Shown piece by piece: positions 15,994-26,439 of a stretch of DNA of 64,000 nucleotides. The stretch is from Paraburkholderia bannensis NBRC 103871. GTDB taxonomy: Bacteria > Pseudomonadota > Gammaproteobacteria > Burkholderiales > Burkholderiaceae. The notes below the pieces were generated by a model. It saw only the letters and a list, made by a program, of their open reading frames with translations. It was not told where the DNA came from and did no database searches. Position 1 is the first letter of the stretch, and every line of letters begins with the position of its first letter. A program made the translations under genes and the position numbers. The stretch lies in contig NZ_BAYA01000026.1 of assembly GCF_000685015.1 (NCBI RefSeq), positions 1 through 64,000 of the forward strand, read 5' to 3'.

Positions 15994-17115
15994 TTACGCG
16001 GCGGCCTGCGCGAAACCCGGCAGCGAGGCGAAGCGTTCGAGGTGATAGTCGACGTCGCCGAGCGTGGTTTCGATGATCGCGAGACGCTTGAACAGATGCG
16101 CCGCCGCAACTTCGTCGGTCACGCCCATGCCGCCGTGCAGCTGCACCGCCTGCTGGCCGACATAGCGCGCCGCCTGCCCCACGCGCACCTTTGCCGCGGA
16201 AATCGCGCGGCGGCGCTCGTCGGGCGAAGCGCTACTGTAGCGCGCCGCCGCGAGATACGTGAGGGAGCGCGCCTGCTCGCCGTGAATCAGCATCTCGGCC
16301 ATGCGGTGCTGGAGCGCCTGGAAACGCGCGATCGGCACGCCGAACTGCTGGCGCGTCTTCGTGTATTCGACCGTCGCGTGATTGAGCGCGTCGATGGCGC
16401 CGACGGCTTCCGCGCACAGCAGGAAGGTCGCGTAGTCGGCCACCTGCTCCCACGTCGCTGCGCCCGCGTTGCCCAGACGTCGTGCCTGCGCGCCGTCGAA
16501 CGTGAGCGTCGCAGCGCGCTGGCCGTCGATGGTGCGGTAGTCGGCGACCGTCACGCCCTTGGCGTCGCGCGCGACCACGAACAGCGCCACTTCGCCCGCC
16601 AGATGGGCCGGCACGATCCAGTAGTCGGCCTGCGCACCGTGCTGGACGACCGATTTCGCGCCAGTGAGCGCAAAGCCGTCGCCGGTTTCCTTCGCCGTCG
16701 TGGCCAGCGTCAGCAGGTCGTAGCGCGAACCGGGTTCGTGGAACGCAGGTGCCAGCTTGATCTCGCCGGTGGCGACGCGTTCGAGCAGCGCGGCATTGTC
16801 CGCATTGTCTGCGCCCGCGAGCTTGAGCGCTTCGATGCTCACGGCGCTCGCCCAGTACGGCTCGACCACGAGCGCGCGGCCCAGCTCCTGCATGACCACG
16901 AGCATGTCGAAGGTCGAACCGTCGAAGCCGCCCTGCTCCGCCGGCACCGGCAGCGCGGTCAGGCCCAGTTCGACGAACGCATTCCAGTGCGCGGCCGACA
17001 CGCCCTCGGGCGTCTTCACGATCGCCCGGCGCGCTTCAAAGCCGTAGTTCTTGTCGAGATAGCGACGCAGCGCGTCGGCGAGTTGCTGTTGCTCTTCGGT
17101 GAAATTGAAGTCCAT
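15994..17115 (-). CDS. Acyl-CoA dehydrogenase, small-subunit type (PimD-like)
   Basis: A 373-residue acyl-CoA dehydrogenase resembling the small subunit of pimeloyl-CoA dehydrogenase (PimD). The central domain has AFHEPGSRYD and the C-terminal part has QLHGGMGVTDE and GDVDYHL in place of the common YEGTNEI. The start is placed at 17115 (MDFNFTEEQQQLADAL) rather than 17130, because a GAGGAG ribosome site lies 5 to 11 nt upstream. It follows the large-subunit gene directly (11 bp), the layout of heteromeric dehydrogenases. Confidence 0.85.
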   Translation of the reverse strand: MDFNFTEEQQQLADALRRYLDKNYGFEARRAIVKTPEGVSAAHWNAFVELGLTALPVPAEQGGFDGSTFDMLVVMQELGRALVVEPYWASAVSIEALKLAGADNADNAALLERVATGEIKLAPAFHEPGSRYDLLTLATTAKETGDGFALTGAKSVVQHGAQADYWIVPAHLAGEVALFVVARDAKGVTVADYRTIDGQRAATLTFDGAQARRLGNAGAATWEQVADYATFLLCAEAVGAIDALNHATVEYTKTRQQFGVPIARFQALQHRMAEMLIHGEQARSLTYLAAARYSSASPDERRRAISAAKVRVGQAARYVGQQAVQLHGGMGVTDEVAAAHLFKRLAIIETTLGDVDYHLERFASLPGFAQAAA

Positions 17116-17126
17116 TGCGCCGCTCC

Positions 17127-18323
17127 TCAAATCCCCAGAATCATCTGCGCGATGATGTTCTTCTGGATTTCGTTCGATCCGCCGTAAATCGACGTCTTGC
17201 GGTAATTGAAGTAGTAAGCCGCGAGCGGGGCCGCGTCGTCGTCGCCCGCCGCCGAATGCGCGTGCTCGCCTTCAAGGAAGTCCGGGTCGAACGGCGCCGC
17301 GAGCGGCCCGACCGCATCGACCATCAGCTCGGTCAGCGCCTGCTGGATCTCGGTGCCCTTGATCTTGAGCATCGACGCCTCGGGGCCAGGGCCGCGGCCG
17401 TTGTTGCTGCTCGCGATCACGCGCTCGGCCGTGACTTCCAGCGCCATTAGCTCGATTTCGACGGCGGCCACGCGCGACGCGAACACCGGGTCGAGCAGCA
17501 GCGGCTTGCCGTTCTTCTTCTGGTTCAGCGCGACGTGCTTGAGGAACGCGAGTTCGCGGTTCGACGCGCCAACCCGCGCGATACCCGTGCGTTCGTGGCC
17601 CAGCAGGTACTTCGCGTAAGTCCAGCCGCGATTTTCCTCGCCGACGAGGTTTTCGACCGGCACCTTCACGTCCTCGAAGAACACTTCGTTGACCTCATGG
17701 TCTTCGTCGAGCGTGATGATCGGGCGCACCGTGATGCCGGGCGTCTTCATGTCGATCAGCAGGAACGAGATGCCTTCCTGCTTTTTCGCGGCGGGGTCGG
17801 TGCGCACGAGGCAGAACATCATGTCGGCGTGCTGGCCGAGCGTCGTCCAGGTCTTCTGGCCGTTGACGATGTAGTGGTCACCTTCGCGAACGGCCTTCGT
17901 GCGCAGCGAGGCGAGATCGGAACCCGAACCCGGCTCCGAATAGCCCTGGCACCACCAGTCTTCGCCCGAGAGAATACGCGGCAGATAGCGACGCTTTTGC
18001 GCCTCGTTGCCGTACTTCATGATCACGGGCGCGACCATCGACACGCCGAACGGCAGGACCGGCGGCGCGCCGATGCGGCCGCACTCGGCGTCCCAGATGT
18101 GGCGCTGCGCTTCGGTCCAGCCGGGGCCGCCCCATTCGGCAGGCCACGCGGGCGCCGACCAGCCTTTTGTGCCGAGCAGCTTGTGCCAGTCCGCAATGTC
18201 TTCGCGGCTCAGGCGTTTGTGGTTGAGAACTTTGGCGCGGGCGTCCTGAGGCACGTTGGCCTCAAGCCAGTTGCGGACTTCGGCGCGAAATGCTTCGTCG
18301 GTGGGGGAGTAGTCGAGATCCAT
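17127..18323 (-). CDS. Acyl-CoA dehydrogenase, large-subunit type (PimC-like)
   Basis: A 398-residue acyl-CoA dehydrogenase. GYSEPGSGSDLASL marks the FAD/substrate domain and YGGSNEIQKNII near the C-terminus includes E385. It resembles the large subunit of pimeloyl-CoA dehydrogenase (PimC). Paired with the smaller dehydrogenase downstream it probably forms an alpha2beta2 enzyme acting on dicarboxylyl- or cyclic acyl-CoA. A strong AGGAGA ribosome site precedes the ATG. The DUF1178 gene lies 64 bp upstream and may share the promoter. Confidence 0.87.
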   Translation of the reverse strand: MDLDYSPTDEAFRAEVRNWLEANVPQDARAKVLNHKRLSREDIADWHKLLGTKGWSAPAWPAEWGGPGWTEAQRHIWDAECGRIGAPPVLPFGVSMVAPVIMKYGNEAQKRRYLPRILSGEDWWCQGYSEPGSGSDLASLRTKAVREGDHYIVNGQKTWTTLGQHADMMFCLVRTDPAAKKQEGISFLLIDMKTPGITVRPIITLDEDHEVNEVFFEDVKVPVENLVGEENRGWTYAKYLLGHERTGIARVGASNRELAFLKHVALNQKKNGKPLLLDPVFASRVAAVEIELMALEVTAERVIASSNNGRGPGPEASMLKIKGTEIQQALTELMVDAVGPLAAPFDPDFLEGEHAHSAAGDDDAAPLAAYYFNYRKTSIYGGSNEIQKNIIAQMILGI

Positions 18324-18387
18324 GCGGTTTGTCTCCTGGCCGCGGCTGGTTGGGAGCGAACCCGAACCGCGGCGAAGATCCGCATGG

Positions 18388-18861
18388 CTATTGCAGCGGA
18401 CCCTTCAGCGCGGCCGGTACCGGCAGCGGCATCACATCGATGCCTTCTTCGACGAGAGCTCGCGCATCCTCCGCCGAAGCGACGCCGCGAATATTGCGCG
18501 CGGGTGCTTCGTTGTAGTGCATGCGCCGGGCTTCCTCGGCAAAGCGGTCGCCTACGTTCTCCGTTTTCTCCAGGACCTCGCGGATCGCGCGCAACGCCTG
18601 CGCCTGCCACTGCGCGGACGGCCCGGCGTTGCCGGACTGGCCACCCGCTGCGGGCGAAGAAGCCGACGCAGCCGATGACCCTGCACTCGTCGCGCCCGAC
18701 AGATTCAGCCGGGGCGCGGACGGCACGCGGGCCACGCTGGTGGCGCCGCACATCGGACATTCAACCAGCTTGCGCGAAAGCTGCGATTCGAAATCGTCAG
18801 CGGAAGCGAACCAGCCTTCAAACCGATGGCCGTCTGGGCACTGTAAATCGAGGACCTTCAT
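18388..18861 (-). CDS. DUF1178 family protein
   Basis: A 157-residue protein beginning MKVLDLQCPDGHRFEGWF, the DUF1178 signature. C8, H12, C35 and C38 (QCPDGH, ECPMCG) look like a zinc ribbon. The middle (about 50-80) is Ala/Ser/Gly-rich and flexible. The C-terminal helix carries the RFAEEARRMHY motif of the family. Function unknown; in other genomes it often sits near NUDIX or beta-oxidation genes, as here. A promoter with a 12-bp palindrome over its -35 box lies just upstream. Confidence 0.88.
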   Translation of the reverse strand: MKVLDLQCPDGHRFEGWFASADDFESQLSRKLVECPMCGATSVARVPSAPRLNLSGATSAGSSAASASSPAAGGQSGNAGPSAQWQAQALRAIREVLEKTENVGDRFAEEARRMHYNEAPARNIRGVASAEDARALVEEGIDVMPLPVPAALKGPLQ

Positions 18862-18883
18862 GGGGAATCGAGGCTTGCGTTGG

Positions 18884-18920
18884 AGTGTATCGCAAAATGA
18901 AAATTTGTGAACGATCGTTC
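18884..18920 (-). promoter_or_regulatory. Promoter with overlapping palindromic operator upstream of DUF1178
   Basis: On the minus strand, TTCACA (18906-18911), a 16-bp spacer and TACACT (18884-18889) form a credible sigma70 promoter. A perfect 12-bp palindrome, GAACGATCGTTC (18909-18920), overlaps the -35 box and is flanked by AT-rich arms. Such sites are typical of TetR-family repressors; the repressor here is unknown. Confidence 0.5.
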
Positions 18921-19058
18921 GTAAAATTTCCGGACGGGGAAAACACCGATGCCAGCTGTTGACCGGTGCTCAATCGGCAGCGAATCGGTGGTCGATTGTA
19001 GCGCTGCGCGCTGCGGCACGCTTGCCTTTGCCTGCCGCAAATGTGTGGCGCGCATGTG

Positions 19059-19088
19059 AAAACGGCGGCCTTGTGGGCCGCCGTTTTT
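19059..19088 (-). terminator. Intrinsic terminator after the NUDIX gene
   Basis: A perfect 12-bp inverted repeat (AAAACGGCGGCC / GGCCGCCGTTTT) with a 5-nt loop, 16 bp downstream of the NUDIX stop. It probably ends the complex I/DUF2818/NUDIX transcription unit. The T run is longer on the plus strand, but no plus-strand gene precedes it. Confidence 0.8.
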
Positions 19089-19104
19089 AAAGCACTGTCG
19101 AGCG

Positions 19105-19698
19105 TTACGCCGGCTGCCCGAGCGGCCAGCTACCTGAGAGCGCCTTCTCCAGCCAGAACGTGCCGATGATGGTTTTCACGTCCGTGATCTTGCCCTCGCG
19201 CACCCACTCAAGCAGTTCGGGCAGCGTCGCGGTGAAGGTTTCCAGGAATTCGCCTTCGTCGAGTTTCGACTCGCCCGCCGTCAGGCCGCGCGCGAGATAG
19301 ATGTCGATGAACTCGGTCGAGTACGAAATCACCGGATGAATCTGCGTCAGGTAGATGTACTCCCGCGCCGTGTAGCCGGTTTCTTCCTTGAGCTCGCGCT
19401 TCGCGCAGGCAAGCGCGCCTTCCTGCGGATCGAGCTTGCCCGCCGGGAATTCGGTCATCACGCGCGCGAGCGGATAGCGGTACTGGCGCTCCATCAGCAC
19501 GCGGCCGTCGTCGAAGAGCGGAATCACCATCACCGCGCCCGGATGCTGGACGTATTCGCGCGTGGCGTGCTTGCCGTCGGGCAACGCCACCGTATCGCAC
19601 TTGAGCGTCAGGAATTTGCCCGCGTGGAGCGTCGTACTTTCCACACACGTCTCGGCGAGCGCCGGGTCGTGTTTCTGATCTTCAGCAGCCATGTTCAA
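19105..19698 (-). CDS. NUDIX hydrolase, ADP-ribose pyrophosphatase type
   Basis: A 197-residue NUDIX enzyme. The full Nudix box GX5EX7REUXEEXGU is present from G87 through E93 and R101-E106 to G108. The surrounding sequence (TREYVQHPGAVMVIP, ERQYRYP) matches the NudF/ADP-ribose diphosphatase group, which splits ADP-ribose to AMP and ribose 5-phosphate. Cytoplasmic, full length. It lies downstream of nuoN and DUF2818 on the same strand, after a gap that holds a hexamer repeat. Confidence 0.87.
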   Translation of the reverse strand: MNMAAEDQKHDPALAETCVESTTLHAGKFLTLKCDTVALPDGKHATREYVQHPGAVMVIPLFDDGRVLMERQYRYPLARVMTEFPAGKLDPQEGALACAKRELKEETGYTAREYIYLTQIHPVISYSTEFIDIYLARGLTAGESKLDEGEFLETFTATLPELLEWVREGKITDVKTIIGTFWLEKALSGSWPLGQPA

Positions 19699-19732
19699 CC
19701 TCGGGAGGATCGGAATTAGGAATTGGACTTGA

Positions 19733-19768
19733 AACTGGAACTGGAACTGGAACTGGAACTGGAACTGG
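19733..19768. repeat. Perfect hexanucleotide tandem repeat (AACTGG)x6
   Basis: Six exact copies of AACTGG (CCAGTT on the minus strand), preceded by two degenerate copies. The array lies 34 bp upstream of the NUDIX start codon, between it and DUF2818. Copy-number slippage would change the spacing without touching a reading frame. Confidence 0.95.
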
Positions 19769-19836
19769 GCAGGCGCGGCAAAAGCCGCGCAGCAATCGAA
19801 GGTGCAGGCGCCCCGCTGTCGAGCGAGGCGCGCACA

Positions 19837-20139
19837 TCACGCCGAACGGCGTTTGACGAGATATTGCCAGGTGAAGCCGGGGAACGCGAACACGACAAAA
19901 AGACTGAACGTGATGGCGTAGAACTGCCAGCCCTGGTCGAAGCGGTTACCGGCGCGCGCTTCCAGCAGGAAGCCGAACGCACCGACCACGAAATACAGCA
20001 CGATCAGCTCTGCGATGCGGATCCACGCGCTCTTTTTGGGCGCGCGCATCGGCAGGAAACCGAACAGACGCTGATTGAGAAACGGCAGGTTGGCGCCCGC
20101 AAGCGCCAACAACACGATAAACCACCCTGCTGCCGACAT
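19837..20139 (-). CDS. DUF2818 family membrane protein
   Basis: A 100-residue inner-membrane protein with three hydrophobic segments (about 6-28, 41-65 and 74-96) and a positively charged end (VKRRSA). DUF2818 is found directly after nuoN in many betaproteobacteria. Here it starts 1 bp after the nuoN stop, so it is co-transcribed and probably translationally coupled. A role as assembly factor or accessory subunit of complex I is suggested by position only. Confidence 0.88.
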   Translation of the reverse strand: MSAAGWFIVLLALAGANLPFLNQRLFGFLPMRAPKKSAWIRIAELIVLYFVVGAFGFLLEARAGNRFDQGWQFYAITFSLFVVFAFPGFTWQYLVKRRSA

Positions 20140-20140
20140 A

Positions 20141-21616
20141 TTACAGGGGCAGCGAATGCGTGACGGCTTGCAGGCACAGCGACATCAGCGGGCCCGGAAT
20201 GATGCCGAGCACGAGCACGGCCACACCGTTGATCGTCAACATCGCGCGGTTGCTTGCATGGCTCTGGATCGGCGAGCTGTCCTGCGGCGCATCGAAGTAC
20301 ATCAGCTTGACGATACGCAGGTAGTAGAACGCGCCGAACAGCGACGTGATCACCGCGAGGATCGCGAGCCACGTGAGGCCAGCGTTCATCGTCGCCTCAA
20401 GCACAGCGAGCTTCGCGTAGAAGCCGACCGTCGGCGGAATGCCAGCGAGCGAGAACATCACGAGCATCATGACGAACGCGAGCATCGGGCTGCGATGGTT
20501 CAGGCCCTTGAAGTCGTCGAGCGTTTCCGCTTCGAAGTCGCGGCGCGCGAGCATCATCACCACGCCGAACGCGCCGAGCGTCGTGATCAGGTAGACGATG
20601 CTGTAGAACATCGCCGAGCTGTACGCGCTGGCTGCGCCCGTCGCCTTGTTGTCGACGATGCCGGCCAGCAGGCCGAGCAGCACGAAGCCCATGTTCGAGA
20701 TCGCCGAGTACGCCAGCATGCGCTTGACGTTACGCTGGACGATACCCGTGATGTTGCCGACGATCATCGACAGCGCCGCGAGAATGATCAGCATTTCCTG
20801 CCAGTCGACGGCCAGCGGCAGCAGACCCATGACGAGGAAACGCACGGCCCACGCAAATGCCGCGACCTTCGGGCCGCCGCCGGTGAGCAGCGTCATTGCC
20901 GTGGGGGCGCCTTGATAGACGTCCGGCACCCACATGTGGAACGGCACCGCGCCCATCTTGAACGCCACGCCCGCGACCACGAACACCACGCCGAACAGCA
21001 GCACGATGTCGTTGATGTGGCCCGAGGCAACCGCCTTGAACACGTCGGACAGATCGAGCGAACCGGTCGCGCCGTACAGCATCGAGATGCCGTACAGCAG
21101 GAAGCCCGAAGCCAGCGCACCCAGCACGTAGTACTTCATCGCGGCTTCGTTCGACTGCGAAGCGTCGCGGCGCAGCGCGATCAGCGCGTAGAGCGACAGC
21201 GACATCAGTTCGAGGCCGAGGTACAGCGTGAGGAAGTTGTTGCCCGAGATCATCACGATCTGGCCGAGCAGCGAGAACATGCCAAGCAGGAAGAACTCGC
21301 CCCGGAACAGGTCGCGGTCTTCGAGGTACTTGCGCGAGTACACGATCGACACGGCGTAGCCGAGCGTCACGACCGCCTTCATCGCGCTGGCGAATGCATC
21401 GATCACGTACATGCGCGAGAAGAAATAGCTCGGCTGTTGCGTGTCGAAGGCGTTCACCGCGAACCAGATGCCGGCGACGATCGTCGTCAGCAAGGCGATG
21501 AGATAGGTCGTACGCCGGCCCGAAGGACCGGAGAACGTGTCGTTGAGCCACGCGACGATGATGCCGGCGAGGACCAGCGCATCGGGTAGCAGAGCGTACA
21601 TAGGGGCGTTTGGCAT
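20141..21616 (-). CDS. nuoN: NADH-quinone oxidoreductase subunit N
   Basis: A 491-residue antiporter-like subunit of complex I with about 14 transmembrane helices. The conserved proton-channel region is readable (VSRKYL equivalent YSRKYLEDRDLFRGEF, and FKMGAVPFHMWVPDVYQGAPT). It forms one of the proton-pumping units of the membrane arm. The last nuo gene, 24 bp after nuoM, followed by DUF2818. Confidence 0.96.
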   Translation of the reverse strand: MPNAPMYALLPDALVLAGIIVAWLNDTFSGPSGRRTTYLIALLTTIVAGIWFAVNAFDTQQPSYFFSRMYVIDAFASAMKAVVTLGYAVSIVYSRKYLEDRDLFRGEFFLLGMFSLLGQIVMISGNNFLTLYLGLELMSLSLYALIALRRDASQSNEAAMKYYVLGALASGFLLYGISMLYGATGSLDLSDVFKAVASGHINDIVLLFGVVFVVAGVAFKMGAVPFHMWVPDVYQGAPTAMTLLTGGGPKVAAFAWAVRFLVMGLLPLAVDWQEMLIILAALSMIVGNITGIVQRNVKRMLAYSAISNMGFVLLGLLAGIVDNKATGAASAYSSAMFYSIVYLITTLGAFGVVMMLARRDFEAETLDDFKGLNHRSPMLAFVMMLVMFSLAGIPPTVGFYAKLAVLEATMNAGLTWLAILAVITSLFGAFYYLRIVKLMYFDAPQDSSPIQSHASNRAMLTINGVAVLVLGIIPGPLMSLCLQAVTHSLPL

Positions 21617-21640
21617 GATCTTTTGTTCCTCCGCTCGGTA

Positions 21641-23140
21641 TTACTGTGACAGCGGCAGTTTCGACACTGCGACGTGGGAGAGGAGGTTTTCCACGGAAAC
21701 GTGCATCACATCGGTAAAGGGCTTCGGGTAGATGCCCATGAAAAGCGTGAACAGCGCGAGCACGACCAGAATCCCGTACTCACGGCAGTTGATGTCCTTC
21801 AGCTCGCGAACGTGATCGTTCGAGATGGCGCCGAAGTACACCCGCTTGTACATCCACAACGTGTAGGCCGCGCCCAGGATCAGCGTGAACGCCGCCCCGA
21901 ATGCGATCCAGAAGTTGTACTTCACAGCCGCCAGAATCACCATGAATTCGCCGACGAATCCCGAGGTGCCCGGCAAGCCGCAGTTGGCCATGGCAAACAG
22001 CATGGCCAGCGCCGCGAACTTCGGCATCGTGTTGACGACGCCGCCGTAATCGGCGATCTGACGCGTATGCATGCGGTCATACAGCACCCCGATGCACAGA
22101 AACATGGCGCCCGAGACGAAGCCGTGCGAAATCATCTGGATGATCCCGCCTTCGACTGCAAGCTGGCTCGACGGGCCGAACATAAAGAAGCCGAGCGTGA
22201 CGAAGCCCATGTGGGCGATCGACGAATACGCGACCAGCTTTTTCATGTCCGACTGCACCATCGCCACGAGGCCAATATAAATAACGGCGATCAGCGACAA
22301 CGTGATGATGACAGGCGCCAGATAGTGACTCGCGTCCGGCGTCACCGGCAGCGAGAAACGCAGGAAACCGTACGCGCCGAGCTTGAGCATGATGGCGGCC
22401 AGCACCACCGAGCCGCCCGTGGGCGCTTCGACGTGCGCGTCCGGCAACCACGTGTGAACCGGGAACATCGGCACCTTGACCGCGAACGCAAAGAAGAACG
22501 CGACGAATAGCAGGATCTGCGGCGTCATCGCCAGCTTCACATCCTGCCAGGCGGCCAGTTCGAACGTGTGCGTCACACGGTACAGATACAGCAACGCGAT
22601 CAGCATCAACAGCGAGCCGGCCAGCGTGTACAGAAAAAACTTGAAGGCTGCGTAGACGCGATTCGGGCCGCCCCAGACACCGATGATGATGTACATCGGG
22701 ATCAGCGTGGCTTCGAAGAACACGTAAAACAGCAGGCCGTCAGCGGCGCAAAAGACGCCGACCATCAGACCCGACAGGACAAGGAAGGCGGCGAAATACT
22801 GCGCGACGTCTTCCTTGATGACCTGCCAGCCCGCGATCACGACGATCACGGTAATGAGCGCCGTGAGCACCACGAACCACACCGCGATGCCGTCGACGCC
22901 CAGGTGATAGGCAATGTTGAAACGGTCGATCCAGACCGACTTCTCCTCGAACTGCAAGGCAGCCGTGGTGGTGTCGAAGCCCGAAACGAGCGGCAGCGTA
23001 ACGAGGAAACTAAGCACTGAACCGATGAGCGCGAGCCAGCGGGCTCGGCCCGGGTTCCGGTCGGAACCCACTACTAAAACGACGATGCCGAAGATGATCG
23101 GCATCCAGATCGCAATACTGAGAATCGGGGTTGCGTGCAT
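21641..23140 (-). CDS. nuoM: NADH-quinone oxidoreductase subunit M
   Basis: A 499-residue antiporter-like membrane subunit of complex I. The signature FFFAFAVKVPMFPVHTWLPDAHVEAP is present (central lysine of the proton channel in AVKVP), as is the FFEATLIPMYIIIGVWG helix with its conserved glutamate. About 14 transmembrane segments; full length. Lies between nuoL (13 bp) and nuoN (24 bp). Confidence 0.97.
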   Translation of the reverse strand: MHATPILSIAIWMPIIFGIVVLVVGSDRNPGRARWLALIGSVLSFLVTLPLVSGFDTTTAALQFEEKSVWIDRFNIAYHLGVDGIAVWFVVLTALITVIVVIAGWQVIKEDVAQYFAAFLVLSGLMVGVFCAADGLLFYVFFEATLIPMYIIIGVWGGPNRVYAAFKFFLYTLAGSLLMLIALLYLYRVTHTFELAAWQDVKLAMTPQILLFVAFFFAFAVKVPMFPVHTWLPDAHVEAPTGGSVVLAAIMLKLGAYGFLRFSLPVTPDASHYLAPVIITLSLIAVIYIGLVAMVQSDMKKLVAYSSIAHMGFVTLGFFMFGPSSQLAVEGGIIQMISHGFVSGAMFLCIGVLYDRMHTRQIADYGGVVNTMPKFAALAMLFAMANCGLPGTSGFVGEFMVILAAVKYNFWIAFGAAFTLILGAAYTLWMYKRVYFGAISNDHVRELKDINCREYGILVVLALFTLFMGIYPKPFTDVMHVSVENLLSHVAVSKLPLSQ

Positions 23141-23153
23141 GCGTTTCCTCGCC

Positions 23154-25211
<2,058 letters not shown>

Positions 25212-25222
25212 AACCGCCTGCC

Positions 25223-25528
25223 TTAGCCTTTGAGCTGATCGAGATCCTCGACATTGATCGTGTCGAGGCTGCGGAACAGAGTCACAAGAATAGCCAGACC
25301 AATTGCTGCTTCCGCCGCCGCAACTGTAAGCACGAAGAACACGAAAATCTGTCCGTGAACGTCACCGAGATAATGCGAGAACGCAACGAAGTTCGTGTTC
25401 ACCGCCAACAACATCAGCTCAATCGCCATCAGGATGATGATGACGTTGCGCCGATTCAAAAAGATGCCAACGATCGAGATCGCAAAGAGGATCGCGCCGA
25501 GGACGAGGTAATGGGCCAGGGTCAACAT
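25223..25528 (-). CDS. nuoK: NADH-quinone oxidoreductase subunit K
   Basis: A 101-residue membrane subunit with three transmembrane helices. The conserved membrane glutamates are in [11 protein letters not shown] and [10 protein letters not shown]. They take part in proton transfer between the quinone site and the antiporter-like subunits. Normal length; lies between nuoJ and nuoL. Confidence 0.97.
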
Positions 25529-25548
25529 AGTGGTTCGCTCCTTCGCGC

Positions 25549-26265
25549 TTAGCTCTTTGTTGCAGGCGCGGCCGGGGCGGCGCCGGGCGCCGCTGCCGGT
25601 GCTGCAGGCGCCGCAGCGACATCGGCCGGTGCGGGTTCTTCCACTTCCGGCACTTCGACCACGGCCTGCATCTTCACGATGCGCACACGATCCCTGGCGC
25701 GCACGGCGACCTGCTTCGACACGTCCTGGCGCTTGCTGTCCTTCGGCTCGCGCACGGTCAGGCCGATCGCCGCGACGATCGCCACCAGCAGCACCAGCCC
25801 GGCCACTTCGAACGCGAAGATGTAATCGGTGTAGATGATCTTGCCGATCAGATGCGTGTTCGACATCGCACCCGACTGCGCCGCGGCCAGCGAGCCGTCG
25901 GCCACCGGCGTGGTGGTCGCGCCGTAGCCGTGCCAGAGAATCAGCGCGGTCTCGATCACCATGATCGCGCCCACGATGGTCGCCACCGGGATGAAGCGCT
26001 TGAAGTCGCGGCTCAGCACGTCGACGTTGATGTCCAGCATCATGACGACGAACAGGAACAGAACCATCACCGCGCCCACATAGACGAGCACGAGCAGGAT
26101 CGCGAGGAATTCGGCCTCGAGCAGCATCCAGACCGCGGCCGCGTTGAAGAACGCGAGCACGAGAAAGAGCGCGGACGAGACAGGATTGCGCGCGGTGATC
26201 ACCTTCAGCCCTGATAGCGTGAGCAGCAGCGCGAAGATGTAGAACAGGACGGTCGTGAATTCCAT
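25549..26265 (-). CDS. nuoJ: NADH-quinone oxidoreductase subunit J
   Basis: A 238-residue membrane subunit with five predicted transmembrane helices, including the [16 protein letters not shown] helix that contains the pi-bulge of complex I. The last 35 residues are an Ala/Pro-rich tail, longer than in enterobacterial NuoJ. It starts 174 bp after the nuoI stop, the widest gap inside the operon. Confidence 0.96.
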
Positions 26266-26400
26266 GATTACTGGTTCATCGTTGAGGCCATCATAAGGCG
26301 GATTGCGCAGCGCAGACTGGCGGCCAGACCAGGAAGCGTCGCGCCGCGGCGGGCGGCATACGGAGTCGCGGCATTTTCAGGCGCAGGCGTGCCCCGCAGC

Positions 26401-26419
26401 CGGCCCGCAACGCGGGCCG
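26401..26419. other. GC-rich hairpin in the nuoI-nuoJ gap
   Basis: A perfect 8-bp inverted repeat, CGGCCCGC-AAC-GCGGGCCG, in the 174-bp space between nuoI and nuoJ. It is not followed by a T run on either strand, so it is not an intrinsic terminator; an RNA-stability or processing element is possible. The rest of the gap shows no gene. Confidence 0.7.
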
Positions 26420-26439
26420 ATGCAGCGTCAAACTGAAGA

